64,000 bases of DNA from Glossina fuscipes. Taxonomy: Eukaryota > Arthropoda > Insecta > Diptera > Glossinidae. The first letter of the stretch is position 1; every line of letters begins with the position of its first letter. The stretch is from the NCBI RefSeq assembly GCF_014805625.2, contig NW_023998564.1:1328446-1392445 (forward strand), written 5' to 3'. The position numbers and the translations under genes are program-made. Under the pieces are notes generated by a model. It did not search any database. It saw nothing but the letters and a program-made list of their open reading frames with translations, and was not told the DNA's origin. Below are positions 35,535 to 46,436 of the stretch, piece by piece.

Positions 35535-35706
35535 AAGAATACCTAAAATAGCAATTGATAATGCTAAGCCAATTGCTTGTCCTAATTTATTAGGAATAGA
35601 CAGTAAAATTGCGTAGGCGAATAAAAAATACCATTCTGGTTGAATATGAGATGTTACTAAAAGGTTTGAGTGGATAAAATTATCAGAATTTACTAATAAA
35701 TTGGAT
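35535..35706 (-). pseudogene. NUMT: nuclear copy of mitochondrial cytochrome b
   Basis: The minus strand reads, with mitochondrial wording, '[20 protein letters not shown]', '[18 protein letters not shown]' and '[11 protein letters not shown]'. This is the cytb segment around the conserved [24 protein letters not shown]. Differences (ANPLVTPP changed to SNLLVTS, GGV to GQA) show it is old. About 170 bp are recognisable; surrounding DNA to 35500 and 35880 may hold more eroded mitochondrial sequence, but I could not confirm it. Confidence 0.85.
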
Positions 35707-37187
35707 ATAGATGAAGGATTTCATTAACTGGTTTAGTTAAACCGATGGCTTACATGAAATTAATTATAGCTACAAATAATTATCACTATCCATTAGGACA
35801 GCAGAACCTAATGTGAGGTATCATCAATTCGGAAAGGAATTGTACTCTTTAAGAAATTCTTCTTAATTCAAATTTTTGCTTTATATAATAATGGAAACTT
35901 AATAATTTCTTTAAATGACTAAATTAGGAATTCTTTAAACTAAATTGATATTGATTCAAGTTTTTGCACTTAATATTGAATCTGTAATAAACATAGTTAA
36001 TGGAAGTTTATCTATTATGTATAAGTTGTACTAAAGCATTGAATCAGTGAATGACATTAAGGTGGCAACTAAACGTTAAAGCAAAACAGCATAAAATATC
36101 ATTTTATGGCAATTCATCATTTGTGGCAACAATATAATTATCAGCTGTGTGAAAACTTAAACCGCTACGGATTTATGCTAAGTTGGTAACAGAACTGAAG
36201 GAATTGCTAAACATTTATTAAAAACCGCAATAAACTTACCGGCCTCTAATTACACCTAAAGACAAACTCCAATTCATTTTTAGTCCAAAATTATATGAAT
36301 TGATATAAATCTTATTTTGTATAAGCATAACTTTCCGTTGTGCTTGATTTATATGAGCCTCAATACTGGTCTTGCCACGAGAGATCAATGTGGCGTGTCA
36401 GCAACAAAGTGTACCTAACGCCATAATCACGCCTAAATTTATAAAAGCCATAAACCATAAAGCACATTGTCATGCCAAAATGGACTGTTGGCGTCTGCTT
36501 TTCACTTTTTACGTTCACTTTTCACAAAAACATTTCGTTGTTGCTAAGAATTCCATTGTCGTTATCTATGGATTTCACTTCTGAATTCCATTAAAGTAGC
36601 TATAAAATTTTTAAAATTGCTCAAGTGCGAATACTTAACAGTTTATTGCATCATAATAAGAACTTAAATATGAATATAATTTTTAAATGCAACCAAAGGT
36701 AAACTGATTTAAGGAAATATCTTGTGTGGAACCCTGTTTTTTTTTGAGAGTTCAATTTTTATGCTATGTAAGAGTTTTTCGAAACAAATGCTTCGAAATT
36801 CTTGATTTCGTACTTTTTCTCTAAAACGGCTCGAGTGAATAAAACATGACTTTCTTTCGGGTTTTTGGAGAAATGTATGAAATCTCGCTTTCTGAATTAC
36901 GGTATAATAAAACATTACAAAGTGAAACAATTTATTGGATATTTTAATCCATTTATATATCTGAAAGGAATATTTCTAATAGTTGTAATTTGCTTTTAGT
37001 AAATAGTAAAAACTTTAGTAAAATGCCTTTATAATTACGTTTAATGTCTGCTCTCTCTCTCTCTCTCTTTATGTCTATTGGCGTGCACAAATGTGCAGAG
37101 ATTTCAGCTGGCATATTATTCCTAAAGAGATTTACAGATTGTCAAGTCCAATTATTGATATGGCTAAGCGAAATTGTAAGCTGCACA
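35707..37187. other. No gene recognised between NUMT and Cdk8 fragment
   Basis: AT-rich DNA. A 70-codon frame at 36372-36584 shows no motif. A CT run lies at about 37051-37068. Confidence 0.45.
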
Positions 37188-37346
37188 TATGGTTTGAAGC
37201 AAATTGATGGTACCGATTTGTCTATGTCAGCGTGTCGCGAGATTGCTTTGCTTCGAGAACTAAAGCATCAAAATCTCATCACACTGATAAAAGTTTTTCT
37301 CTCACATACCGACCGCAAAGTAGTCTTGTTAATTGATTACGCAGAA
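37188..37346 (+). pseudogene. Cdk8 exon fragment (N-lobe of the kinase)
   Basis: 53 codons read '[20 protein letters not shown]', then '[20 protein letters not shown]', then '[13 protein letters not shown]'. This is the Cdk8 N-lobe: the VAIK-type Lys (in ALKQIDGT), the '[14 protein letters not shown]' helix that replaces PSTAIRE in Cdk8, and the hinge 'LLIDYAE'. Cdk8 is the kinase of the Mediator module. Homology stops abruptly on both sides; no glycine loop precedes and no 'HDLWHII' follows. Several conservative substitutions are present (G to D, V to L, R to K, F to V). The frame is open, so the copy may be fairly young or simply short. Confidence 0.85.
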
Positions 37347-37347
37347 A

Positions 37348-37430
37348 TTCGAATTCTGGCAAATTAAAGGAGAAGTAACCAAGCGAACTTCGAATTCTGG
37401 CAAATTAAAGGAGAAGTGAATGAGCGACCA
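37348..37430 (+). repeat. 41-bp tandem duplication abutting the Cdk8 fragment
   Basis: TTCGAATTCTGGCAAATTAA followed by AGGAGAAGT occurs at 37348 and again at 37389, a 41-bp unit with few differences. It starts one base after the last Cdk8-homologous codon, so it marks the breakpoint. Confidence 0.8.
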
Positions 37431-38056
37431 CTTGTTAGAACGTAAATATTGAAAATATTTATTCTCCTCCAATAGGATGGCTTGTACATCCACTCAAAAC
37501 TTTCTTGGAAATTGGTGAATAAAAAAATTTTTTGTTTTGCAATTTAAAAAAGAACTTTTGTGACACTCTCTGTATTTAACATTAATAAAATATCAAAAGC
37601 AAAACTCTTAGAACATTCTTCTTTTAAAAAGTATACTATACTTGGAAAAGGTGACGAGGGTGGATTTGAACTAGATTTCAGCGAAATTGCGACTTCTTAA
37701 TAAACTTAAATCCTCTTGGCATATCGAATATTGAAAAAAACATTTCACTACCACTGTTAGACATGTTTAAGCACTTCTTTCCTAACAGTCTATTAGGAAA
37801 ATGGGGAAGAGGATATCCATTAATAATACGTCTATATGCATAAAAGTAGATAACAGAAAAATTCAAATAACTGGCTCTATTTATAAATATTGATTTACGT
37901 TCAATATCTTGACAGAATCTTCAAAAATTATTGGAATTTCACTTTGTTTACTTTTTTATTTACTTAAAATACAAAACAAATATTTTAATTTAAAAACTCC
38001 TTAATTCCATGTCCACAGCAAAAGGAAAAGCTATCGGAATAATATGCTGTTTCTAT

Positions 38057-38432
38057 TTATTTCTTCGCTTTAACGGTACCACGCACTTTCTTCGTTCTGT
38101 TTTTACGTTCTTTGCGCTGTTTACGAGTCTGTTTTTTAATTTCTAATAACCCATGCCAAACGATATTTAGGTTCATATTTCTTAGCGAAATCCAAAGTAA
38201 CATAGATTAAAGCAAATTCAGTTGAGCGTCCGCCAACAAAATTGGTACGAAATCCGAAAACGAAGCAAACGTCCGGCGTTACCTTATACATGGCTGCTAA
38301 CTTTTCACGAATTTCAGTTTTGCTCACAGATGAAAGGCCCGGATGAATGACATCGCAGACCATTTGTTTGTAGCATAGCAGACGATTTGTCATAAACTTT
38401 CTTGTACGTATAGTGGCCGTAGTACCAGGCAT
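38057..38432 (-). pseudogene. RpS24 (40S ribosomal protein eS24) pseudogene
   Basis: From ATG 38432 the frame reads '[16 protein letters not shown]', '[20 protein letters not shown]', '[20 protein letters not shown]', '[20 protein letters not shown]' and '[13 protein letters not shown]', then a stop. A 5-bp deletion near 38153-38156 throws the frame; in the next frame the C-terminus continues, '[17 protein letters not shown]', to TAA at 38059-38057. Besides the frameshift there are harsh changes at invariant sites (FGGG to FVGG, TGFAL to TEFAL, YDT to YVT). A clean 3' splice-site-like TTTATTCTTTACAG precedes the 5' leader, hinting at a genomic rather than a processed copy. The coding part itself has no intron. 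Confidence 0.9.
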
Positions 38433-39479
38433 GATTATGTTCTGTAAAGAATAAAACGAAACAATTAAAATTGTTTATGCATCTTTCCTTCCCTCATATT
38501 AAGCACACATTGCCCACATGACCTGGCTTCTTACTGTACAGGTTTCAACAAGAGAATTTGACAATTGCTACAGAGCTACTAAACCTCAAGCGCCATGTGT
38601 TTTATCCACAATTATAACAATTCATTTCCTTTTTCTTGCTTCTAAATATTTTATATCATATTTGCCAGTATTGGAAAAGTGGGTAAATTATAAATTTTTT
38701 AACTTGAAACATCTTGTATTGAAATTTTCTATTTCAGAAACAATATACGAATAATCCTAAACCGCTGTAGCCCTGGTGTAGAAACTACAACAACAACAAG
38801 TGCAAACAACAGCAAAAAGAAACAGATACATATAACCATCCAAGGAAAAGCCATTTGGAAATAGTCTACTTTCGCATATAAAAGGTATTCAGTATTAGTT
38901 AAGCGATTTTTATCCTCTATACTGCTTTTCGTAAAAGGGTGTGTTGGGATGCATCTAACATATAGATTTAAAATGAACTCAATTCAAAATAAATTTCTAA
39001 ATCGAAGAAAGTATGTCTGCCCGTATTGAGTATTTGTTCGCGTATTGTTATGTTCAACCCGCAGAATCGCATGCATTGACTCGACGATGAACCCTATTGA
39101 AAATGGTTTGGATCGGACCACTTCTTCGACCACTCCCCATGCAACGCCTTCTTTTGAGAAATCGTTATACGAAGATAAATTGCAGTTTTTCAGCTTCCGA
39201 AGTAATAGCAGTTCGCCATTCTCAGTGGATGTGAAAATTTGGATCAGATGTGACAATTTTTTGAGCTCACTCCCGGTAGCCTTTCCTAAGGATATTTCGA
39301 CATGCTTTAGCACAAGAAGAAAGTCTACTGAGAATGGATTGAACCGCATCGTTTTTACACCAACCGCCATATAAATATTTCGAAACATTGATATAGCTCT
39401 GAAAATTAATATTTGAGTCACCCGTCTTTCCAACGACCATTAATGCAAAAAACATTAAAAATCATAAAAAATATAGCAT

Positions 39480-40310
39480 AACAAGAAAATCTAATTTTTA
39501 TACCCATCACCGAAAGATGACGATTATATTCATTTTGTCAAAACGTTTGCAATGCCCAGAAGAAAGGACCAGACATCCCACAAAGTCTATGTATTCTTGA
39601 TCAGCACCAAATTGGAATTCTAGTTAAGCATGTCCTCTGTGCATCTTTCCGTCTGTATAATGTCGGTTGTGAAAATTCTCCTAGCTGTGAATCTTAAGCT
39701 ATCAAAATGAGCTAAATTGGTCGAAAGACACGTCCACAGCACCACGGAAACTAAGAACACCTCTCTTTTTCAAAAGAAATAAATAATTATTTCTTTGCTC
39801 TTTACTCATAAACTATAGCAGATAAATGTTCAACTCTACTTTAACACCTGTACAAAAATCAAAAAAATCAAATAATCTCAATATCTTCATAAGGCGCAAA
39901 AATAAGCTTCAAAAACCTTGTAAAATATACAAATTCTTGTCCAGTTTCAAAGCTGGAATGCACCTAAACATGTCTGTCTGTTCATTTGTCGATCTGTCCC
40001 TCTGTACAGCTGTGGTAAAAAATTTTCATTTTTTTGTTAAACATTCTCCCTCTAGCGAAAATGAAAATATATCCTACAAATTTTGCAAAAGAATTTGGAA
40101 TTGATTTAAAGTTTGCCAAAGATAGGCGTAGAATGCCCATACGTCAATGTGACGCGAATTTTTTTTTTTCAAAATAGGAAAAATGAAACGCGCCTAGTGC
40201 ATACTATAGATCGTGACAATTTAGTTCTTTTCCTTTTTTGTCTGTTTTAGGACCACGGCGGTGGCTTTAAAAGATTCGCTCAAGACCGAACATAATTTTC
40301 TAACTTGTTT
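39480..40310 (+). repeat. Dispersed repeat, copy B
   Basis: Same orientation as copy A and diverged from it by many substitutions and indels. It begins near TACCCATCACCGAAAGATGA and ends at CTAACTTGTTTTC. Having both copies in one window helps define the ends, but target duplications were not resolved. Confidence 0.75.
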
Positions 40311-40999
40311 TCTGTTAAACACAATTTACTTTATTTAAACTTTCTTGCGTTAGAATAATATGGACATGTTATCTATCGCTGATTAATTTCCACCTTTTTC
40401 CACCTCTTTGTGTTGTTAGGGAGACTGAAGTGCCATCAAATTGGTTTTCGGTTTTTCTATGCGTAAGTTTTCTTCGTTATTAATATTTTTTAACCTTTCT
40501 GTGTATTCAATTACTTATACGATCATATATTTTGTTCATGTATTTAATATATTTATTATCTATTACGACTCACTATTGGACTGATCAGTTCTTACAGAAG
40601 GTACTTAAGATAACTTAACCTCCACTTCATCTTCTTTTTTCGTTCTTTTTCTTTTCGACGACGGGTAAACAGTGCAATGGTAAGCTCTGAGGTGTCTTGC
40701 TGCATGGATTTCTTTTCATTTGGCCTTATAACGTATGCCGTTTAATTGAATCCTAATTTTTTCCTCTACACATCCTGCTTTCAAACTGGGTGCGATCTGA
40801 GTATGCAACTCTTATAGTCTGGTAAGCTTCAGGTTGTCAAGAGGGCCTTTTTCACGCCAACTGTTGGCAGCACATCCTTTCGATAGACATAGCAATAATA
40901 CCAACATCCGGGGTATATACACTAATGTGTAGAAGGTAACGGCAATATTGGATGGGAAATTTGAGTGGGCGAACAAACGTCTTTTATAATGTCGGTGTA

Positions 41000-41330
41000 T
41001 TCTTTACGATCTACATTTGTTGTCTCTTGTAAGGCACTATTGCATCAATCATCCGACCGGGCAGCATTCTCACATCGACCAATTTTGTTGGAACAGATAA
41101 TGATATATGGAGTTTTATGATAACGACCTTCTACCTTTCGCGCAAATTCCTGTGTGAAAAACTTGTTGAGGCTCCAGTATCGATGGTAGTAGTCACGAGG
41201 TTGCCGGCAATTGCTACATCTGCAGCGAGATTGATGTCTTCAGATCGGCTGCCGATAGGACTACGCTCGTTTGATTCGGAAACATTCCTTATGGCAAATC
41301 TCATTGGCGAGATCCGTTTTCTATCTCAAC
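41000..41330 (-). mobile_element. LTR-retroelement protease relic (gypsy type)
   Basis: The minus strand reads 'SRSEDINLAADVAIAGNLVT', 'TTIDTGASTSFSHRNLRER', stop. DTGAS is the active-site motif of retroelement aspartic proteases, with the usual preceding hydrophobic strand. Downstream minus-strand text (to about 40900) contains a broken piece that may correspond to the later protease/RT linker. Stops are frequent. No LTRs were located here. Confidence 0.55.
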
Positions 41331-41597
41331 TTGAAACTTTTGTTTTTGTTCTATTCACTTTTATTCGCTTCTACTATTTGTTCTATAGCCAGGCTTCGGC
41401 ATGTTTTTTGCATGTTTGTGTATGGGTACATATGTAACTATTTGTAAGAAAAGGTCGCAAAGGCCAGTGTTAAATAATAACGTTTTCTTAACTTTCACTA
41501 ACTTATATAGGCGTTAAAATATATATAGCATTCTTGTTGTTTGCCTCTTCTTATTTTTGTACACTCCTTTATTTACGACGTCAAGGAAATTTGTATA

Positions 41598-42035
41598 CAG
41601 TCAAACCTGTTTTTGTGCGGTAGATAGAGACCGCAGAAAAAAAGTCTCACTTAGAAAATATGTCAAAGCTTCACGAAATAGCAAGAAAGTGCTTTCCAAA
41701 CAAAATAAATAATTAAATTACACATTGAAACATTAAAAAAAATTTTAATTTCTAATTTTAAACAAGGCTGAAATTGGCTGATGCAATATACGCATAAGAA
41801 CATTGAGCATGCCTAATGAAATAGGCTGATGCAATAAGCATGAAAATGGCTGTTGCAATGTGTACATACACACTGATAGCAAAAAAAGTGATGCCAACAC
41901 AGTTCAGATTGACCTAACATCTCGGTGAAATTCAATGTGTCGATATTCATATACCGCACAAAAAAAGGATCGCACAAAAAGAATCGCACAAAAAAAAGCG
42001 TATAAAAAAAGACCGCACAAAAACAGGTTTGAGTG
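41598..42035. mobile_element. MITE, 438 bp, 24-bp TIRs, TA target duplication
   Basis: The left end, CAGTCAAACCTGTTTTTGTG, and the right end, the inverted CACAAAAACAGGTTTGAGTG, form terminal inverted repeats of about 24 bp with one mismatch. TA flanks both ends (41596-41597, 42036-42037). Next to the right TIR are four CGCACAAAAA-type subterminal repeats (41955-42020), and next to the left one a CCGCAGAAAAAAAG stretch. There is no coding capacity. The CAGTCAAACCTG-type end and TA duplication fit a non-autonomous pogo/Tc1-mariner superfamily element. Confidence 0.8.
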
Positions 42036-42037
42036 TA

Positions 42038-42763
42038 TGTTTATACGGACGAATATGCGGTATATTGCAGTCTGTTGTGTTTTGCTGTTCTTTTCTCCTT
42101 CTCTCTTTTATATATGCTATAGCGTATACATCTTTATGTATATACATTTCTTTTCTTGGAAATTTGGTACACTTACGTCCTTTGACTCAAGGACCAACGC
42201 TATTGAAAACAATTCGGAAGTAGCTTCAACTGTAATTTTTAAAATGTCTTCACAAAAGTCGCTAAGTAATAGTATTTCGACATTCTAAATTGCTAGGAAA
42301 AATTTGGACTTTTTGCCCTTCGTATAATCGTTCTCACGAGAACTGAATCTGTATATAGTAACAAAAATCTGGTCTTTAATATTTCATAGCGAAAATTAGT
42401 TATTAGTAGTAAATTGGTGTAGAAATTAACCTTACCGAATTTAAACCACGTCGATCTATATTTTGGGCACTACCGTATATAAGAACTCTCAGGAAATGCA
42501 AATCTTCATATGTCAAAACTGCGTATGATGAAGATTTATTCATGGCAGTAATTTGACATAAAATTTAAGTGAATAGATTTGAAACACATGGGTCTATTGC
42601 TTGGAGCTCACTTCACGTAAGATTTCTCATGAGTAGTAAACCATTCAGAAAAAGATTTAATTTTTAACACTTTATGGTGAAAATTGATCCATATTAGCAA
42701 GTTAGCAAAAATATTAACAGTAGGAAATTTGAATTACATAGGTCCATTTTTAAGACTCTAATA
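42038..42763. other. Spacer between MITE and mariner, no gene seen
   Basis: AT-rich, no coding motif or repeat recognised. Confidence 0.45.
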
Positions 42764-42765
42764 TA

Positions 42766-44032
42766 TTAGTTTGGGGAAAAAGAAATCCATTACTTTTATA
42801 TGAATTTCAGGACTTTATTTAACATGCTTCGGATTGTCCGATTTGGGTCAAATATGCACCGTTTTGTTGTATGATTTGTTGCCATTTTAAAGGTAACTTC
42901 AAAATGCCTCTCTCATAGAAGTCCTGGTCTCTATTTGCAAAAAACTCTAGTAGTCGATTTTCACAATCCTCCCTAGATTCCAATTTTTTATCATTAAAGA
43001 AATTTTGCAATGCAAGAAAAAGATGATAATCGCTTGGTGCCAAGTCCGGACTGTATGGCGGATGCATTAAAACTTCCCAACCAATTTCCCGAAGTTTCTG
43101 GCGAGTCACTGTAGATGTGTGTGGCCTAGCGTTGTCCTGGTGGACCACGACACCTCTCCTGTTGGCCAATTCTGGCCGTTTCTGGTCAATCGCTATCTTC
43201 AAACGGTCCAGTTGTTGACAGTAGAGATCAGAATTTAGCGTTTGGCCATATGGAAGCAACTCATAATAAATAATCCCCTTCCAGTCCCACCAAATGCATA
43301 GCAAAACCTTCCTGGCCGTTTGAGGTGCTTCACCGCTCTTTGACCGCGATCGTTTTCGCGCAGGGTTATCGTATGTGATCCATTTCTCATCTCCAGTCAC
43401 CATCCGTTTAAGAAATGAGTTTATCTCATTCCGTTTGGCCAAGGCTTCGCAGATGGAAATTCGATCAATCATGTTTTTATCTGTTAATTGGTGTGGCATC
43501 CAAACGTCGAGCTTCTTTTTGAATCCAGCTTTGTGTAAATGGTTTAAAACTGTTTTATGGTCGATTTTTAGCTCCTGGGCGATGTTACGACTGCTAACAT
43601 GCCGGTCAACTTCGATCATTTCTCCGATTTTATCGACATTTTCGACGACCGGCCTACCTGTGCGAGGTGCATCTTTAACATAAAAAATTCCTGAACGGAA
43701 TCTACGAAACCAAAATTGCACATAATTAGCTGTTACAGTATCGGAACCATAAACACCATTCACAATTTTAGCCGCCTGGCTTGCATTTTCGCCTTTGTCA
43801 AAGAAAAACTGTAAAATGTACCGAATTTTCTCTTTGTTCATTTCCATTTTTAACACGCTGTAACTCACAACTGAATGCACCAAACAAAAAACAGCAAAAG
43901 AATTTTTTTTACTGCGAAATGTACAATATGTAAATGTACAGTATCGGAAATTGTTTGATCGATACTTTACGAGAAATCTATCAATGCAGCCATCTACCGA
44001 AAAAATAATGGATTGCTTTTACCCCAAACTAA
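42766..44032 (-). mobile_element. mariner transposon, 1267 bp, nearly intact
   Basis: Terminal inverted repeats of about 27 bp: left TTAGTTTGGGGAAAAAGAAA(TCCATTA), right the inverse of TTAGTTTGGGGTAAAAGCAA(TCCATTA), two mismatches. TA duplications flank both ends (42764-42765 and 44033-44034). It contains one long uninterrupted transposase frame. Everything expected of a mariner is present, except for an apparent small in-frame deletion in the transposase. Confidence 0.95.
42819..43883 (-). CDS. mariner transposase, full-length frame with apparent 7-residue deletion
   Basis: Cut-and-paste transposase. The frame is open for 354 codons; the likely family start is the Met in 'MEMNKEK' at residue 13 (43847) rather than the first Met. 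Domains: paired-type helix-turn-helix DNA-binding region (about residues 15-110; 'YVQFWFRRFRSG', then 'GRPVVE'), the linker 'WMPHQLTDKN', then the DD34D catalytic triad: Asp in 'MVTGDEKWITYDN', Asp in 'HQDNARPHT', and Asp in 'YSPDLAPSDYHLF' with 34 residues between the last two. The first two Asp residues are 85 apart; about 92 is usual, so a stretch after 'SGEAPQT' seems lost (about 21 bp). All three Asp residues remain. It may therefore be recently inserted but is perhaps inactive. Confidence 0.93.
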   Translation of the reverse strand: MVHSVVSYSVLKMEMNKEKIRYILQFFFDKGENASQAAKIVNGVYGSDTVTANYVQFWFRRFRSGIFYVKDAPRTGRPVVENVDKIGEMIEVDRHVSSRNIAQELKIDHKTVLNHLHKAGFKKKLDVWMPHQLTDKNMIDRISICEALAKRNEINSFLKRMVTGDEKWITYDNPARKRSRSKSGEAPQTARKVLLCIWWDWKGIIYYELLPYGQTLNSDLYCQQLDRLKIAIDQKRPELANRRGVVVHQDNARPHTSTVTRQKLREIGWEVLMHPPYSPDLAPSDYHLFLALQNFFNDKKLESREDCENRLLEFFANRDQDFYERGILKLPLKWQQIIQQNGAYLTQIGQSEAC

Positions 44033-44699
44033 TATATGGAGGCTATCGGTTTGGCAAGTCTCCGTGCGCGATGGGTACCTTGTGTGAAGAAATGGATCAG
44101 TTTGTGTGAAGAAATTTTGCAGTTTCTTTTTTTTATCTCATTGCTTTATTGCCTTATATGCTTTCAAAGCCCAATTAATTATAAAAGTGTAAAATTGCTT
44201 AAATTAATTGAATTATATTGATCTTTTTGTCCTGATATTCATTTTGGTTTTGGCGATCAGCACTTGGTGCTCTCGGCAATAAGTCTCCTTCGTGTTTTTT
44301 GCGTGTTTACAGTTTTTATCTCGGCTTGCTCTTTATTCACTGTCTCTTTAACAGTGCAAAGTTTGCGTTTAAATTTAACAAACCAGGGATGAAGTCTCCT
44401 TGACGGCAGTAAGGCAACATTCGCATCAGGACTGGCGATTGACATGTCTGACGATAACATAAAAAGTTACCTTCTTGCTAAAATCCAATTCGTCAATTTG
44501 AAGCATGTAAACATCTTCCGATTGGGTCCATCTCAACTTAGAGCTACCCCGTCTTTCAAAGCGTTAGTTTCGACTAAAACCATGAAAATTTTGTCAAACA
44601 ACATTGTGCTTACTTGAATTCTTAATTAAGGAATCTATTCCTCGGGATCGATCCCGTAATATTAATTCGGTAGCTTTCCCACCCTCAAAAAACTACATA

Positions 44700-46436
44700 T
44701 TTCTTCAGGTCCAGTAACTTTCATTTATCGAAATATTAGGGGCCTTAACTCAAAAATACGCTCTACTTTCCCAAATTCAGTGAGCTTTCTTTTTACTCTC
44801 CGCTAAAACTTGGTTAAAGACTGATTTATATTTGTCCGAAATTTTTCATATTTCTTTCCAGGTTTTCATAAAAACTCGATTGGATAGCATTGGTGGTGGT
44901 GTTTTAATTGCCATATCGGCTACAGTCCAGTCCTATTCAATTGAATTTCCAACTCCTCCACACTTTGAATTTATTGCCAGTCGGGAAAAATTGTCAATAA
45001 ACGGTTATTCAGTTTAACAGTTATCCACTCCCTAATCTGGATATCTCCATTTATCAGAAACTTACTGTGCTCGTTGTGACGAAAAGTCTAAACCTACTGA
45101 CATAGTCATAGCGTTGGGGGTCTGCAATTTGCCAGAAGTCACTTAGCGTTATAGTGATAATTGTCGCTACATGGTTCCCACTTCAACATCTGATAGAGCT
45201 ATTTGATGGTAATTTACTTCAATATAACCGTTCTCCCCTTTATAATAGCAGGCTCTTAGATCTTTGCTTTGCCAACTTTTCGGAGATAGTTGTCAATCAC
45301 TGTCCACCAATTTGTATTTCCTTTTATTATAAACAAGGTTAACCCTTGAACTACTCTAACGTGCAAATCCAACTTCCTGCAAAAAACATTATGGTTTTAA
45401 CAAAACCAGTATCGTGCTCCTTAAATCTCATCTCTCACACATTGTGTTCGATATCCCTGCTGGGAATATTGAAACCTTACTGTCATCGTTCTATAATGTA
45501 TTAAACCTAGCTATTTCCACATCCGTCCTGATCAAGCAACCTCTCCCTCGAAGCATGTGCCCACCATGGTTTAACAGAAGAATTAAATATTACAAAAATG
45601 GGAAAAACAATCTTTTCAAAAAATTTATGGAAAGTGGTTTCACTTGTGACCATTTCGGCTGTACTACTGCATGGCATAGATTTAATTACCTCAGCCATTA
45701 ATGTTTTTGCAGATACCTTTACTTGATAAAATCCTCCCTGCTTGTGAATATTAAACATTTTTTTAAGTTTGTCAATTCCAAGAGAAAAATCTCCATATAC
45801 CCCTCGAATATTTCTCTCAACGGCTCTGAGTCTTCTGATGATATTAAAAACTTATATCTTATATTTTTCAACTGCCAATTCCGATTAACTGTTAAGCATC
45901 CACGTCCGACAACTAACTCGGTTTTCATTCCTGACTTGGTCACTTCAGAAATTGACGTGTTAGATGGTTTAAGGTCTCTAAGATATAATTGTACGTCTGA
46001 ATCTGATGGCTTTCCATCTTATATTTAAATCATGCTCTGTCAAGCTATTTGGTGTAATTTCAACGCATTCTAATTAGTCCTTGTGAGTTGTTAGCAGAAA
46101 CCTAAGTGATGTCCGGTGTAACCGGTATTACTTATTGTTATCGGTTGCCAAGGTTTTGCATGTTTAGAATGGTTTAGGGATTCACTTACAACTTGGATTT
46201 GTATCGGTTGTCGATGAGCCTCTGTGCTATTTGTGTGTATTACTTAATTGTTTGCGTGTTATTTTTTTTCTTTTCCTTATATCTCCTTATATACTCTGTC
46301 CTAGTTTTTAATAATAATAGTTATAAGATTTACTTCGAAGAGTCAACTAAATTCGACTGTTAATTTATTTTAGCTGAGTTTCATGTGTAAGTAACTAATT
46401 AAATAAATAATTAAAAGCAAAATAAATAAATAAATA
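44700..46436 (+). mobile_element. Jockey-type non-LTR retrotransposon relic, RT deleted
   Basis: In plus-strand order: 'FIYRNIRGLNSKIRS' (endonuclease start, about 44725-44765), 'SIGGGVLIAIS' (about 44885), 'SRLLDLCFANF...VVNHCPP' (endonuclease end, about 45250-45310), 'CPPWFNRRIKYYKNGKN' (pre-RT motif, about 45560-45610), 'FFKFVNSKRKIS' (about 45757) and 'DVLDGLRSLRYNCTSESDGFPS' (start of the RT region, about 45955-46020; quoted in part). Many frames are broken by stops. The RT core is missing; instead about 400 bp of apparent 3' UTR follow, ending in AATAAATAAATAAAT (to about 46436), a simple tail as used by jockey-clade elements. Confidence 0.8.

Noticed and set aside
38984..39433. 149-codon minus-strand frame
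   Set aside because: No motif recognised; the text is repeat-like and the opposite strand is equally open. I could not support a gene.
41947..42288. Overlapping ORFs at the MITE right end
   Set aside because: They arise from the A-rich subterminal repeats and adjacent AT-rich DNA.
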